This document shows, piece after piece, positions 22,540 to 33,913 of a stretch of DNA of 64,000 nucleotides. The notes beneath the pieces were generated by a model. It saw nothing but the letters and a program-made list of their open reading frames with translations. It was not told the DNA's origin and made no database searches. The translations under genes were made by a program, and so were the position numbers. Numbering within the stretch: position 1 is the stretch's first letter; the number at the start of each line of letters is the position of its first letter. Source of the stretch: Phialocephala subalpina. Its lineage: Eukaryota > Ascomycota > Leotiomycetes > Helotiales > Mollisiaceae. The DNA is taken from NCBI GenBank assembly GCA_900073065.1, contig FJOG01000052.1, positions 104,936-168,935 on the forward strand, in the 5' to 3' direction.

Positions 22540-24550
22540 GCAATATAATTACATTTATAACTATTTTCGTCCAAGGGTTAAAAATATTAAGTTTTAATTA
22601 GATATTAATATAATATAATTTATATTAGATTTCAGAAGTATAATCTTATAATGCCAAATATAAAATTACTTTTGCAAGTAAATTTGAATATAATACCAAT
22701 TAAGAAATTAATATATATAATATACGAATTAATAAAAAAATAAGAGAAATTATTTGAAATAAAAATAATAAATAATAAAAAGGAAATTTCTATTAATTAA
22801 AAATTATATAGAAATATAATATATCTTTAATTAATATAATATAAATTAGATTAATAAAGAATTATAAAATAAGTTTTATAAAAAAATTATAAATAATTTT
22901 TGAAATTAAAATAATATAAATTATATTATTCTAAATATAAATATTAAGAAAATTACGTAATTTCAAAATATATAATAAAATTAATTAAATATTATTTATA
23001 TATTTCTTTTTTAAGTAATTTGAATTAATAGAAATTACGTAATTAATTAATTTATATAAATGTTAATTTTTTAATATTCTTATAATTAAATTAAATTAAA
23101 ATTTATTCGATCAAATTAAAATTTACTCGATTATATTTTCCTTAATAAAAATTTACTTGATTATATAAAAGGGAAAAAAGAATATATTTATTAGAAAGTT
23201 AAAAATATTTATATAAAAAAGAAAAATTATACGAATAAAAAATACTTTTGATAATAAAATTAATATATATTATTTTATAAAAAGGGTTTTAATTTTATTA
23301 ATTAATTTATATTTTAAATTTCAAATTAAAAATTTTTAATTCGAAATTATTAGAAAATATAAAAATAATATTTTAATATTTTGAATAAAAATATATTTAA
23401 AAAAATTTTAATTATAATTTTTAATATATAATAATTAATGAATTATATTAATTCTTCGAATATAATTCAATTATAAAATCTTTATATTTTAATTAAATAT
23501 TATCTAAAATTATATAAAAAGGAAATTTTTTAATAAATTAATTAAAAATTTATATTTTGAATATAAAAATTATATTTTTATAAACGAAATTATTTTCTTA
23601 GAAAAAATTTATATTAATCTTTAATATATTTATTTTATTTCGAAAATTTTTTTTTATTAATTTAATAAATAAACTAATAAAAGAATTTTTTTTATTTCGA
23701 TATATAAATTATTTTATAAATTTTATAAGAATATTTTTATAAAATTTTATAATTTTTATAATTTTGTTAAAAAGAAATTCTTTAAATTCTTTAAAAACTA
23801 TATAATTATATAATTACAAAATTATAAAAAAATAAAATCTTAATATTTTAAGTTTTAATAATTAATAATTTTTAATTTTTAAATAAAAATATATTTAAAA
23901 AAATTTATAATTATAAAATTTCAAAATAAAAAAAGTAATAATAATAAAAATAATAAATTGGTTTTTTTAAATATTTATATTTATATTTTATTTTTATAAT
24001 TTTATATTAATTTTTTTATGAATTATATTTATATATCGAAAATAAAAATAAATTATTCAAAGAATTAATTATTTTCTAATATAATATTTTATTAAAATTA
24101 TAATTATAAATATAAATATAAAGCAAATTATATACTTTCGAAATATATAATAAAATTAATTAAATATTATTTATATATTTACTTTTTAAATAAATAAATT
24201 AAATTAAATTAAAATTTCTTATATTAATTTTTTCTCGATTAAAATTTATTCGATTATATAAAAAAAATATCCTAATTATAAAATTAAAAGTATTTATATA
24301 AAAAGAAAAGATTTTACGAATAAAATTATTATTTATATTATAAAAATAATTACAAAAATACTTTTATAAAATTTTAATATTAAATATTAAATTCTTATAT
24401 AAATATTCAATTTATATTATATTTAATATATAATTTATATATTTGTAATTTATTATAATAAAATTCGTTTATAAGATTTTAAATAGCAAAAAAATCTTTT
24501 GTAATTTTAAACTTAATAATAATTTCAAAGGTAATATTTTCTTAAAGTTT
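22540..24550. repeat. A+T block, probable RIP-mutated repeat
   Basis: About 2 kb is almost pure A and T with scattered residual TTCGA and ACGAAT motifs and no coding potential. It contains a 40-bp exact direct repeat (22966-23005 and 24141-24180), with further weaker similarity around both copies (including ACGAATAAAA downstream of each). This suggests a duplicated or LTR-bearing element mutated by RIP until only A and T remain. It ends about 70 bp from the stop of the HET gene. Confidence 0.75.
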
Positions 24551-24622
24551 CTTCAAGCCTACTTTTGTATTCACCCCAAGAATATGATAATACGAAATAA
24601 TACAAATCCACTCTATTGCATC

Positions 24623-26703
24623 TCAAATCAACTCAAGAACCCCAACAATCTCTCTCCCTACCACCGCTTCACCATCCATAATCCCATCCACATACGCCTC
24701 ACCAACAATTTTGTGTCTCCCACCCACACTCTTTCGCAACACAAATGGGACCTGACAGCCAATCAACACAGCAACGGCATCACCAGGCTCGACGTGATCA
24801 AGCCCAAGGCCCAGATGCCCCTTCTTAGTCACAAATGGCTTCCTCCCACGAGCCTTGGTGTCAATCTCGCCGCAAAATTTGGCAGCATCAAGCAGATCAA
24901 AAGCTGTCTGAACTCCATCGCTCATGATAAGCGCGAGGAGTTCAGAACTGAGAAGTCTCGTCTCATCTGGGCCATAATTGACTTGAATCGTCAACAGGGA
25001 CGCTGCAGTGTCATAACGCCTATTTCCAATTCTGGCCCACCTCCCTGTCTCGTCGTATCCGATTTCTGCTGTTGCTGTTCGAGCGGCACCACAGATACGT
25101 TCTTTTAGGGTTTTATATACTTCCCCTCGAAGAATACTCAGTCGAAATAGTTCCGCTAGTAGATTCTTCGCTGCGACAAATGGATCAGATATTGTGTTCT
25201 GGCGTGGATAGAATTCTGCCCACGTCGCCCCAATGGCGTGGAGCTCATCGTAGATGAAGCCTGATACTGATACGCTTGTTGTTGCTCCAACGCGGTTGAA
25301 AAGTGGAGACCTTGGAAGGAGTGATCCCGAGGCTTTGTACTCGGGCTCCAGGGTCATATGATCGATGCCAGTTCCTTGAAGAGAGATTTCCAATGGACGG
25401 GACCAGTCCGGAACCCATGACGGCAAGCCAACCTGAGTTTTGGGGAAGGAGTTCAGGGAAAGAACAGATACATGCCCTTGTCTTAGAATCGAAGAGGTAA
25501 CAGATATATATACCTCTTGGCATGATTTGCTGTAGTCTGGTTGAACCCAAACTCCTTTAGCTGATCTCTGTCAGCTGCTAAACCCAAAAGCCCATATATT
25601 TTATCTCGGGGATCTGACGCCTCTAGGCCGAGTACCGTTATGATCGGGGGTCGGATCGCCGCCAAGCATGTTGTTCGAAGTAGTGCGAGCAACGGATATG
25701 GACTGTACCTTTGAGTATCCCACATGGTAAGCTGAAGAGTTGGGCGCCAATCAAAACCCGCCATGGCCACTGATTTTTGATATGCTGTTGAAGTAAATAC
25801 AGCTCCCCCCAACATCGTCATCTCCTGGAATACAAATGCCAAGGCCTTGAATGCATTGAGAGCAGCCGTGCAGCAGCGTCTGCTGAGGCGTTTGGTCCCA
25901 CAGGCGAAACCTGCCTTTTGAGCAAGTGATATTTCTTGCAGAACCCAAGTCCGGCCCCACCATGGACGTTCGAACAGATCAGCCATCCCCTCCACCGGAA
26001 ATAGACAATCCTGTCCATGAGAGCCACTGATACTATAGTATAGTTCGTTCAAGTCTCCCATTATAAAATGATTGTCGGGCTCAGCGCTGTTTCCAGCTTT
26101 TATAGTGACTCGTTGCCTGCTCATGTCACGGAACGATGGGGGTTGAGAGGCCAGACTTCTCCACTGTGCACTAACTTTCCTTATGAGACCAGGGCCACCG
26201 TCGAGGCCGAAACGCATCGCTCTTGTGCCCAATTGACGCAAGAAGTCCATGACTTCGTCGCTAGTGCCGTCTGCCGGACCAAGCCAAATAGTTACAAAAG
26301 ACGCACGTTGATAGATCTCTCTCATAAGCTGTACCTGCCAGCTCTTTTCTTCGTTGTCCCCTTGATTGATACAGAGAGCATCTATCCAGATAACCCTGAC
26401 TGTTTTATCGTACCGTAGGTGCTCTAAAGCGGAATACAGATTTTGTGTAACGGGGACCGAACTCGGCCCAACAGTTATCATTTCCGTATCTCGTGGATCT
26501 CCCCAAGTATATGACAAAGCGGCATAATCTGGCTTATCGTCTAGTGAGACGTGAATAAGGTCGCATCGTGGGGTGAGGTCTCTTTGTGTAGAAGTATTCG
26601 CAGGCCTTGGGTGAAGTTTAATCAGCCTGATCTCCGTTTTGGAAGGATCTAACGGCATATACTGCATCGTTCCTTTGTTTCTAGATTTTGTCGTATTGAA
26701 CAC
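24623..26703 (-). pseudogene. HET-domain (heterokaryon incompatibility) gene with one frameshift
   Basis: The minus-strand frame 26703 to about 25549 gives the full HET block order: LIKLHP, DYAALSYTWGDP, VIWIDALCINQGDNEEKSWQ, MREIYQRASFVTIWLG, RPWWGRTWVLQE and SDPRDKIYGLLGLAAD. The frame then slips: at a CCC run (25546-25548; GGG in sense) one G appears missing. Adding one base to the count, not written out here, would join it to QPDYSKSCQEVYIS and on to LPSWVPDWS. The C-terminus has the usual PGDAVAVLIGCQVPFVLR and VGEAYVDGIMDGEAV. Total size would be about 690 residues, typical for the family. HET proteins trigger cell death or vegetative incompatibility in the cytoplasm. Either a real deletion or a homopolymer sequencing error explains the break. 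A Met at residue 13 or 16 is an alternative start. Confidence 0.82.
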
Positions 26704-26870
26704 AAAAAAGGTGACAAGACAGAAGTCTCTGAAGAAAGTGAGGTTGATAATGTCGATATAAACAGCCTTGTGCGGCTGCCATGACAGTTGTCAATGTCCA
26801 CGTTCTCAGTGGCCCGTGCGCATGTTGCGAAACTGAGCCATAGAATTGAGCCTCACCTACTCCGGTGAGT

Positions 26871-27370
26871 TCCCTCCTGTCACAGTCCTAGCTTGATGGC
26901 AGCGATTTCAATCTCTGCGTGTATCCTATCCTCTCTTGCTTGAAGCGTTCGTTGACATTACTCAAAATAAAAACGGCATCTTCATTCATATATTCTTTAG
27001 TTATCTCCCATTCTCGTTCTATCTCGTCTTTTAGCCTTGAGACCTATTCACAGTGCTCATTGTATACTAAGCAGAAATCGATATCGCTAAGCCATAATTC
27101 GAAAAGGGATTCGTTGATACTCCCTCCTGTCACAGTCCTAGCTTGATGGCAGCGATTTCAATCTCTGCGTGTATCCTATCCTCTCTTGCTTGAAGCGTTC
27201 GTTGACATTACTCAAAATAAAAACGGCATCTTCATTCATATATTCTTTAGTTATCTCCCATTCTCGTTCTATCTCGTCTTTTAGCCTTGAGACCTATTCA
27301 CAGTGCTCATTGTATACTAAGCAGAAATCGATATCGCTAAGCCATAATTCGAAAAGGGATTCGTTGATAC
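26871..27370. repeat. Exact tandem duplication, 2 x 250 bp
   Basis: 26871-27120 and 27121-27370 are identical over all 250 bases and directly abut. The first base before and the first base after the pair break the match, so the period is exactly 250. On the minus strand one frame carries a coiled-coil-like stretch (DEIEREWEITKEYMNED) with stops, probably a decayed coding fragment. The second copy runs straight into the A+T block. The size and perfection match the other duplication at 54974-55473 and point to an assembly artefact as a serious possibility. Confidence 0.95.
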
Positions 27371-28150
27371 AAAGATTTTTTTATTATAAAAATCATAAAT
27401 TATTTATCGAAATATTTTGAATATTAATAAATTCTAATAAACTTATTAAAAAAAATTAAAATAAAATATAAAATATAATTAAATATATAATTTTAACGAA
27501 TTTAAAGTTTTTAAATTACGATTTATTTTATTATTATAATAATATAATAAATTTAAATTATTCTTAATAAAAATTCAAAATTTATTAAATAAGAATAATT
27601 AAATATTATATAAAGAAAAATTTCAAGATTTTATTTTATAAAATAAAAATATATAATATTTTTTAATTTATTATATTAGAATTATTTAAAAAAAATTTAT
27701 ATTATAAAAAATTAATTTAATAAAGAATTTACATTAAAAATTATTTTGAGAATTATTTAATAAAAACTTTTTAAAAAAAAATTGAAAACTTTTTATAAAT
27801 TTTTTATTTATAATTCTTATATAAAATCTTTTTTTATGAAATTATTAATAATATTATTTATAATTAATTAATAATATACTTTTTATTAAATAATTAATAA
27901 ATATTATTATTAATTTATATAAATTCAAATATATTAAAAGATTTTCAAGTTTTTAATAAGAAATTAATATAAGGACTTTAAAATTTATTAAATTATATTT
28001 TATTTATTTATTTATTTTTAAAATCTTTTATATATAATATTATATTACGTAATTTAATAAAAATATATTAAGAGATCTAATATTTTATATTATTAATTCT
28101 TTAAGTAATTTTCTATATAATTCGTAAATATTAGAATTAATTTTAAAGGT
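27371..28150. repeat. A+T block, probable RIP-mutated sequence
   Basis: About 0.8 kb of nearly pure A/T without ORFs. It begins exactly where the 250-bp duplication ends and stops about 60 bp short of the HET-like gene's stop codon. Confidence 0.7.
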
Positions 28151-28211
28151 TTACCCCTTTATAATATCCGTATTCTCATTTAATATTCTATTATAAATCC
28201 AACTCCTATAA

Positions 28212-31200
28212 TTACTTCCCTCCTCCAATAAGCCCATAATCAAACAAAATATCCCTTAACTTTCTCTGCTTCCTTATCCGGCCGATCCATTGCGTAGCAA
28301 ATATCACATCACTGAAGGCGTCCCATATGCCGTTTCCAGTCCCATCCGCGCGAGTTGCAATCAACGCGCGCTGAACCGTTCGCAAAATCCTCGCGTTCTC
28401 CTCACCTACGCAATCGAATGCATCTACTTCCGAGAGATCTGACGGCGGCGACAGCGGCGAGGAAGCCTGCACGCCTCGGAACGCAGGGTCAGGTTCGCTC
28501 GACGGTAGCAGCGGGATATCGCCGTCGTAATCATCCGTGTAATCTTGCGGCAGTCCATTTGCGTTCTGCGTTCTGCGCCAAGGAGACATGGCGACGCGTT
28601 TGAGTCTCCAGAGCAGAGTGGTGCGTTCTCTCCTAGGAAGATCGGTCTGAATCTCGTAAGGTATACGCCTGCCGAGAAGGCGCGTTACTAGCGCTTGGTG
28701 CATGCGCCGCGTCCACATGCTGATTTTCAAAATGCTGGGCAACTTCTCCCAGTAGAGTGCTCTTACATACCAGGGTAACTGATCGGTGAAGTAGCTTTTT
28801 CGAATCCATGGAGTGGAAATGTACCTTGCGCATACGAAGAGGAGAGCGGTGATGTAGAACAGGAAGAGGACGATGAGGAAAGCATAGAAAAGGAGGGCTG
28901 AATGGCGGATGACGGGCCAGTTGAAGAAGAATTTCCTGGTCGGGGGCAAGGCAATGATAGTGGCAAGCGAGATGGCAGTAATAAGGCCGAGAATCGCGGC
29001 GATGACTATACTTTTTGCTGGAAGGGTAGCGGTGAGATTGGAACCGACACGAAGAGGGCGGCGAAACTTCAAAGCAGTGTGTGTATCTGGGCCTAGTAGA
29101 GGCAGAGCGCGATTAGCGAGAGACACGAACACTCAACAATCTGTTTTCTTACCAGATATACAAACAGACACCTTCTTGCTGACGGCCGCAGCGGCGATGT
29201 AGTCAGGAGCACCAACAGACCCGTGGGCTTCCCAGCAGTTGCGGAAACTTAATGAGCAAAGATATTTCACTTTGACAGAGTCATTCTGTCGATCAGTGAC
29301 GAAAAAAGCTGCACCGTTCTTTCTGGAATCGGTGAGGAGGGTATGTACCTGGGTCGAAGCATTTAGATAAACTAACAAGTCCAAGTTCTCCATATTGGTA
29401 CTCCTGGGAAGATGTAAAGTTATATGTGGATGTGCTCCGTTCTTCGAAGGTATATTGAGGCAGAAACCTGGGGTTGAACTATGAAGCGGCCAAGCGAAGA
29501 AGCAGGAGGTCAGACAAGCAGGCTCCACGACAAAACCCCCATGTACGACTTTCACACAGTGCGCAAACGCATCTTCAGATAATCGAGGTCCAATGGGTCT
29601 CTCTGGAAGCCATGCCATCTCGCTGCTATTGTCCGCTCGTGTTGTAGGAAGACAGAACAATTGCATAGGCAGTCTTTTCTGGGCTAGAATGATCGCTTTC
29701 ATTCTTTCGTAGCGGTTTTCCTGGTCCGATCCGTCCGATCCCTTGAGCTTAAATAGTTCCTGGACGCTGAAGTCGAGGAGGCTACACAAAGTTAGCATAA
29801 TAATCGACAGCTGTAGTCCATTGGCGCTGTGACATACTTCGCTACTATGCAGTGAAAATCCTCCGGCTGGGTGGTCGAGCGACCAATGAGGCTGTTCCAG
29901 ACTTCTAAAAACTGCACTTCTCTAGCTGAGGAGCAATAGGCAGCCGCATTTGTCATGTCCTGTGTACCTCGTCCGACAGACGGTAGAGAGGCATGGTTTG
30001 CAAGCGTTTCGATCACCGCAAGCATCTCTGGAGGTACCTCGTTCACCAAATGAGGAGACAAGTCGAAGGAATAAAACGATTTGTGTCGCATTGGATGTCC
30101 GGAATAATGAGCCCAGAGTTCGGATGCAAGCGCTCCTTCCTGAAGCGTCCACGAACGGCCCATCCAGCTACAGGTGGCGAAGCGGGACAGCGTTTCTGTA
30201 GATGCTTTTAGTCGGCTCAATTCGTCGTCACTGCCGTCCTGGGCCGCAACGAGTTCCATCTCTGAATCAAGAACTAAGACCTGACGCGCAAAGGCGTAAG
30301 TTAAGTCCATGAGTGCAATGGCTCTCTGTTTAAGCTTAGAGTTTCGCTCGCTATTCTCGCGTACTACTGGAATGCAGAATACATCCATCCAGAAAACAAT
30401 AGGGCTGTCACTCCTTACTGATTCAGAGAGCGCAATAGTGCCAGAGAAAGGCCGAGTCATCGCCACTTCGTTTGATAATGATTTGAGCTTATTGTATAAT
30501 CGCTCAAATTGGCATTTCGCGAGAGAGTTAGCCAATGGGTTCCCAAGACCATCGGCCCATACCTAAAACGTAGTCAGAGAGCACCAGTTCATGAGGGTCT
30601 AAAATAGCCAAAGGATACAGATGCTCCAAGCGGACACTCCAGGGCTATGAAACCACACGTATAGTACAATTAAAATCAGTCCGCCACCTTGAGAGAATTT
30701 CTGATCATACTGAAGTAATCTTACATGGCTGATAGCGTAGTAGAATGTTGGTGTTCCAAACACCGTGTGAGTATCGGCCTGTATCACCTCGATAGAGAAG
30801 TCACCGGAAGCGCTCCGCGTGCACGAAAGCAATGGAATCTTATAGTCTTCCAACCTGGCCATTATTTGTTGCTCATCAACCGAAACATGTTCGCAAGTGC
30901 ATCCGGCAGTAACGTGGAGGGGCTCAAATGCTGCCCAGTCAATCTGGCTTGCCTTGCAACAGCCAGCTCGAAGACAATTTTCGTGGCCGATATTGCGTTT
31001 CCTCCTGGGGATCGAAGCGAGATAGATCATTGAAGTTGCACTGTGCAAGGTCGCGAGATGGTTCATCTGATACGGGCACCATCCATTCTGAACCATATAG
31101 TCCCAAAGCAAGAAATCAGTCGCAGTACTATCATCAACTGCCGCAGGACGGGGAGATAGACGAGTGAGAACGGCGTCGAGGGTGGGCGTTGGATACAGTA

Positions 31201-31756
31201 CAACTCTGGCAGTATGACACAACGAGCACAGCATGACCTTGATGGAGAACATAACCAGAGGCGCGCGGGGATCTTCAGTGATCATATCCTGAAAATGCTC
31301 GTACGCCCAAGTGGCACGAGCGAGGAGAACACCACATCGGCGGCCGATTCGTTGTCGGAAACCAGGACCAGTAATAGAGCGGGGCGGCAATGATGCAATC
31401 CATCGAGAGCGAAGTTCACGGAGTGAAGAGGTGCAAATCAAGCGGTCACCGGTATGGTCCAGCCGAGTGAGGGTGTCTGAATTGATGGGCTGCTGGAAAA
31501 ACTCCGTCAGAGTGCCAAAGTAGAGCCACGACTGGGCGAGTGACAGGAGGGCATCTTCGGGACCAAGGTCTCGGTGAATGAATCGTAGCTCTTGCAGATG
31601 GCGCTCGGGAAAGCTTATAAAGTCGTCCTCGCCATGGCAGTAGGGGGAATCGGACGCGGACTTCACGACGAAGGGAATCGACAGTGCCGGTGGCCTTGCG
31701 CCGCTAGCAAGCGGGAGATGGTCCATGATGTCGTGGCTTGGATGTTCGTGTGACAA
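28212..31756 (-). CDS. HET-like protein with C-terminal membrane helices
   Basis: Four exons are read: 31756-30725, 30562-29838, 29781-29153 and 29092-28212, with introns of 162, 56 and 60 bp (GTAAGA..TTTTAG, GTATGT..TGTAG, GTAAGA..ACTAG). They join without stops to 1088 residues. Around the first splice the protein reads YYAISHVWADGLGNPLANSL, a HET-like equivalent of the ALSYxWG core. Next come SPIVFWMDVFCIPVV (equivalent of the WIDALCINQ block), RQVLVLDSEME and SWMGRSWTLQEGAL. The C-terminal 300 residues hold two to three hydrophobic helices (IVIAAILGLITAISLATIIA; LLFYAFLIVLFLFYITALLF) and a basic tail, so the protein is probably membrane-bound. The N-terminal 340 residues have no named domain but many Cys/His (for example GCCK, GCTCEH). 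A role in non-self-triggered cell death is inferred from the HET family only. The gene appears intact. Confidence 0.85.
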
Positions 31757-33385
31757 ATTGTAAGAGAAGATGAAGAAAGGACAGGGTCGAAAAGTAGCTT
31801 GGAGGGTATAGAATTAGTCTCGGAGGTGAAACCTTCCAAGTATACTCTTGGTGGCCTGAGGCAACAACGAATCACTAAAACTATCTTCACCTTTGCCCGC
31901 TTCATAGACGACGATGATGATGATGATTTTAATTTTATTCCGCCGGATGACTGAGTACAGAGGGCACGAGTTCAATATGAACAAACTCCGATGTAAATTG
32001 TAGATTTCCGGAACCGCAGTTGGTTTCCTCCACAATGGTAGTTTGGGGGCCGTTGAGTGCAGCTGTGATTCGCTGGCCGAAAGGCCCACCAAGTGCAGCG
32101 GTTTCAGGCCACGTTTCTTCCGTGCATCTACCGCTCCTCGGACTCTATTCAATCGAGCGAGCACTTATAATCTCTGCCTTAGATGGTAGCCATGAATTAT
32201 GGTCCCTGGATCTGTATGTAGTGTACCGACCATGCTTGCGAATGATTAGGACCCGTCAACACCATCGAATTCCCCTAGTTCATATGCTTTCTTAACTAAG
32301 GCATCCTCTCTCCTATTTATTCCTTCGTTTTCTCGGTTTCATTTTATTCCCTCGTCGTTTCGTTTTATCTTTGTCGTATCCGTTCATACAGAGGCTGTTC
32401 CAGACGTTGAGAACTGCCTGTAGTACTTCTCGAGCACAAGGCTTAGGGCCACTCGAGAGCTGTCCTTATTCAGGGCCGTGTTTTATCAAGGACTGTCGGT
32501 TATTAAGCGTTTTCTATTTTGAGGACTATCTTGTAGTCATGGCCAACAAAGGCATGGGAGCCGAATTTGACCACGCGACCCTCCAAATCTTAGCCGAAAG
32601 GGAGGGGCTGAATCCCATTGAGATCAAATGGTGGGAAGCCGAATTTGGACCTTTGGACCGCTCGACCCTCCAGATAGGCCTCGCGTGATAGGCCTCGCGT
32701 GATCGGCCGCTTCGCCAAATGCCGCTTTTGACGCCATCTGCTAGATATCGATAGTTCCACATCTGCTGTCCCTTTCGTCAACAATCTTATCAGTGGCGGA
32801 AGTGGTCAGGGCAAAAATATTGGTATTGATGTCAAAAATCTGCCCTTCTAGCTAAGTGGGAATGTCTCCCTAATAAAATGCTCTTACTGACTCATCTCGA
32901 TTAGGCAGAGTTTCCTAGTAAACCGATGAGTCACCGAAAATGTGGTCTCATGCCTACATGTGCCGCTTCCCTCTAGGCATCTCGATCGATTCTGAATTCC
33001 TCCAACTGACGGGGATTTCTGATAGGAGGAATCTGGAAGAGTGCTACAGAACTGGGATCGTATCCTCGTGACGCTAAATATGTCCACATCCCGCTCCAGC
33101 CTCACCAGTTGTGGTGGCGGTGTCCTCGCCAAAACCATCCTCGGCTGATGCACACTTCAAAAACAGTGGTATCTCCTGGCTCTTCCATGTTGCCAGCCCC
33201 CCATTATCCCCAAACACCAAAAATCATTCCAGACAATGTCAATATGAAGATATGTAGAAAGACAGGCACAATGCGCCTTGAGAAAGACAGTTGATTATGT
33301 TCAACGCACTGATAGAAGCAACGTCAGTCAAGTCAACGACAGATACAGATGAGAGCATTTTAGACTCTGCTCCTTACCTCAAACT
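31757..33385. other. Intergenic with no clear gene
   Basis: The upstream region of the HET-like gene (with an ATG/GAT microsatellite near 31908-31930) is followed by ORFs of uncertain status. The best, at 32539-32688 plus, reads MANKGMGAEFDHATLQILAE and ends with a related phrase (LDRSTLQIGLA), but it is short and unsupported. Two short direct copies of ATAGGCCTCGCGTGAT lie at about 32673-32705. Confidence 0.4.
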
Positions 33386-33913
33386 CTACATGACCGTACA
33401 GCATAAGCATGCTGCGCATGCTCCACCGCAGCCGGCCAGACACGCCTCCGTCCCACTCGTCCCACGACCACCAGACGCAGCCGCCGCCGAGGCGGAAGCT
33501 GTAGGCGCGTTATTGACGATGATTGTCGGTTGCTCCTTGGCCGGCGCAGGAGCCATCATCATGATGGGTTGTTGCGGCATCGCCTGGGAATATATGGACT
33601 GCATCACCGGCACAGCTTGCATCGTACCATCTGGGAGTTGGACAAACTGGTATTGTGGTTGAGATTGCGGGAACTGAGCTTGCTGAACTTGCGGCTGTTG
33701 GAACTGAGCTTGCTGGAACTGCGGTTGTTGGAACTGAAGTTGAGGAGACATCGATGCGGCCGTCGGACTCGACATGTACGCTGGCGGCGGCGGCGGTCCT
33801 TGCGGTGCCTGTTGCATGGGAATGGCATTGAAATCAACGGGCTGCTGGAATGATGGTTGGCCACTGGAATCACCAGCCATGGGGATCGGTTGTTCTTTTG
33901 GATCGACTCCCAT
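33386..33913 (-). CDS. Small Pro/Gln-rich protein with Cys-rich C-terminus (CYSTM-like)
   Basis: A single-exon frame of 175 residues. The N-terminal two thirds are rich in Pro and Gln with a degenerate repeat QQPQF/QQAQF/QQPQV/QAQF near residues 60-85. The C-terminus is Ala/Ser/Gly-rich and finishes with a Cys cluster, ACLAGCGGACAACLCC then TVM. That cluster resembles the CYSTM (cysteine-rich transmembrane module) tail found in small stress-related eukaryotic proteins, which associates with membranes and may be palmitoylated; this is inference from pattern. No intron is needed. The composition bias and clean termini support a real gene. Confidence 0.7.
   Translation of the reverse strand: MGVDPKEQPIPMAGDSSGQPSFQQPVDFNAIPMQQAPQGPPPPPAYMSSPTAASMSPQLQFQQPQFQQAQFQQPQVQQAQFPQSQPQYQFVQLPDGTMQAVPVMQSIYSQAMPQQPIMMMAPAPAKEQPTIIVNNAPTASASAAAASGGRGTSGTEACLAGCGGACAACLCCTVM

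Noticed and set aside
26919..27420. Two ORFs inside the first 250-bp duplication
   Set aside because: They are identical by duplication; the opposite strand carries more protein-like but broken text.
32371..32688. Plus-strand ORF with FDHATLQILAE and LDRSTLQIGLA
   Set aside because: The internal similarity is interesting but the ORF is short, lacks a family and has equal antisense ORFs.
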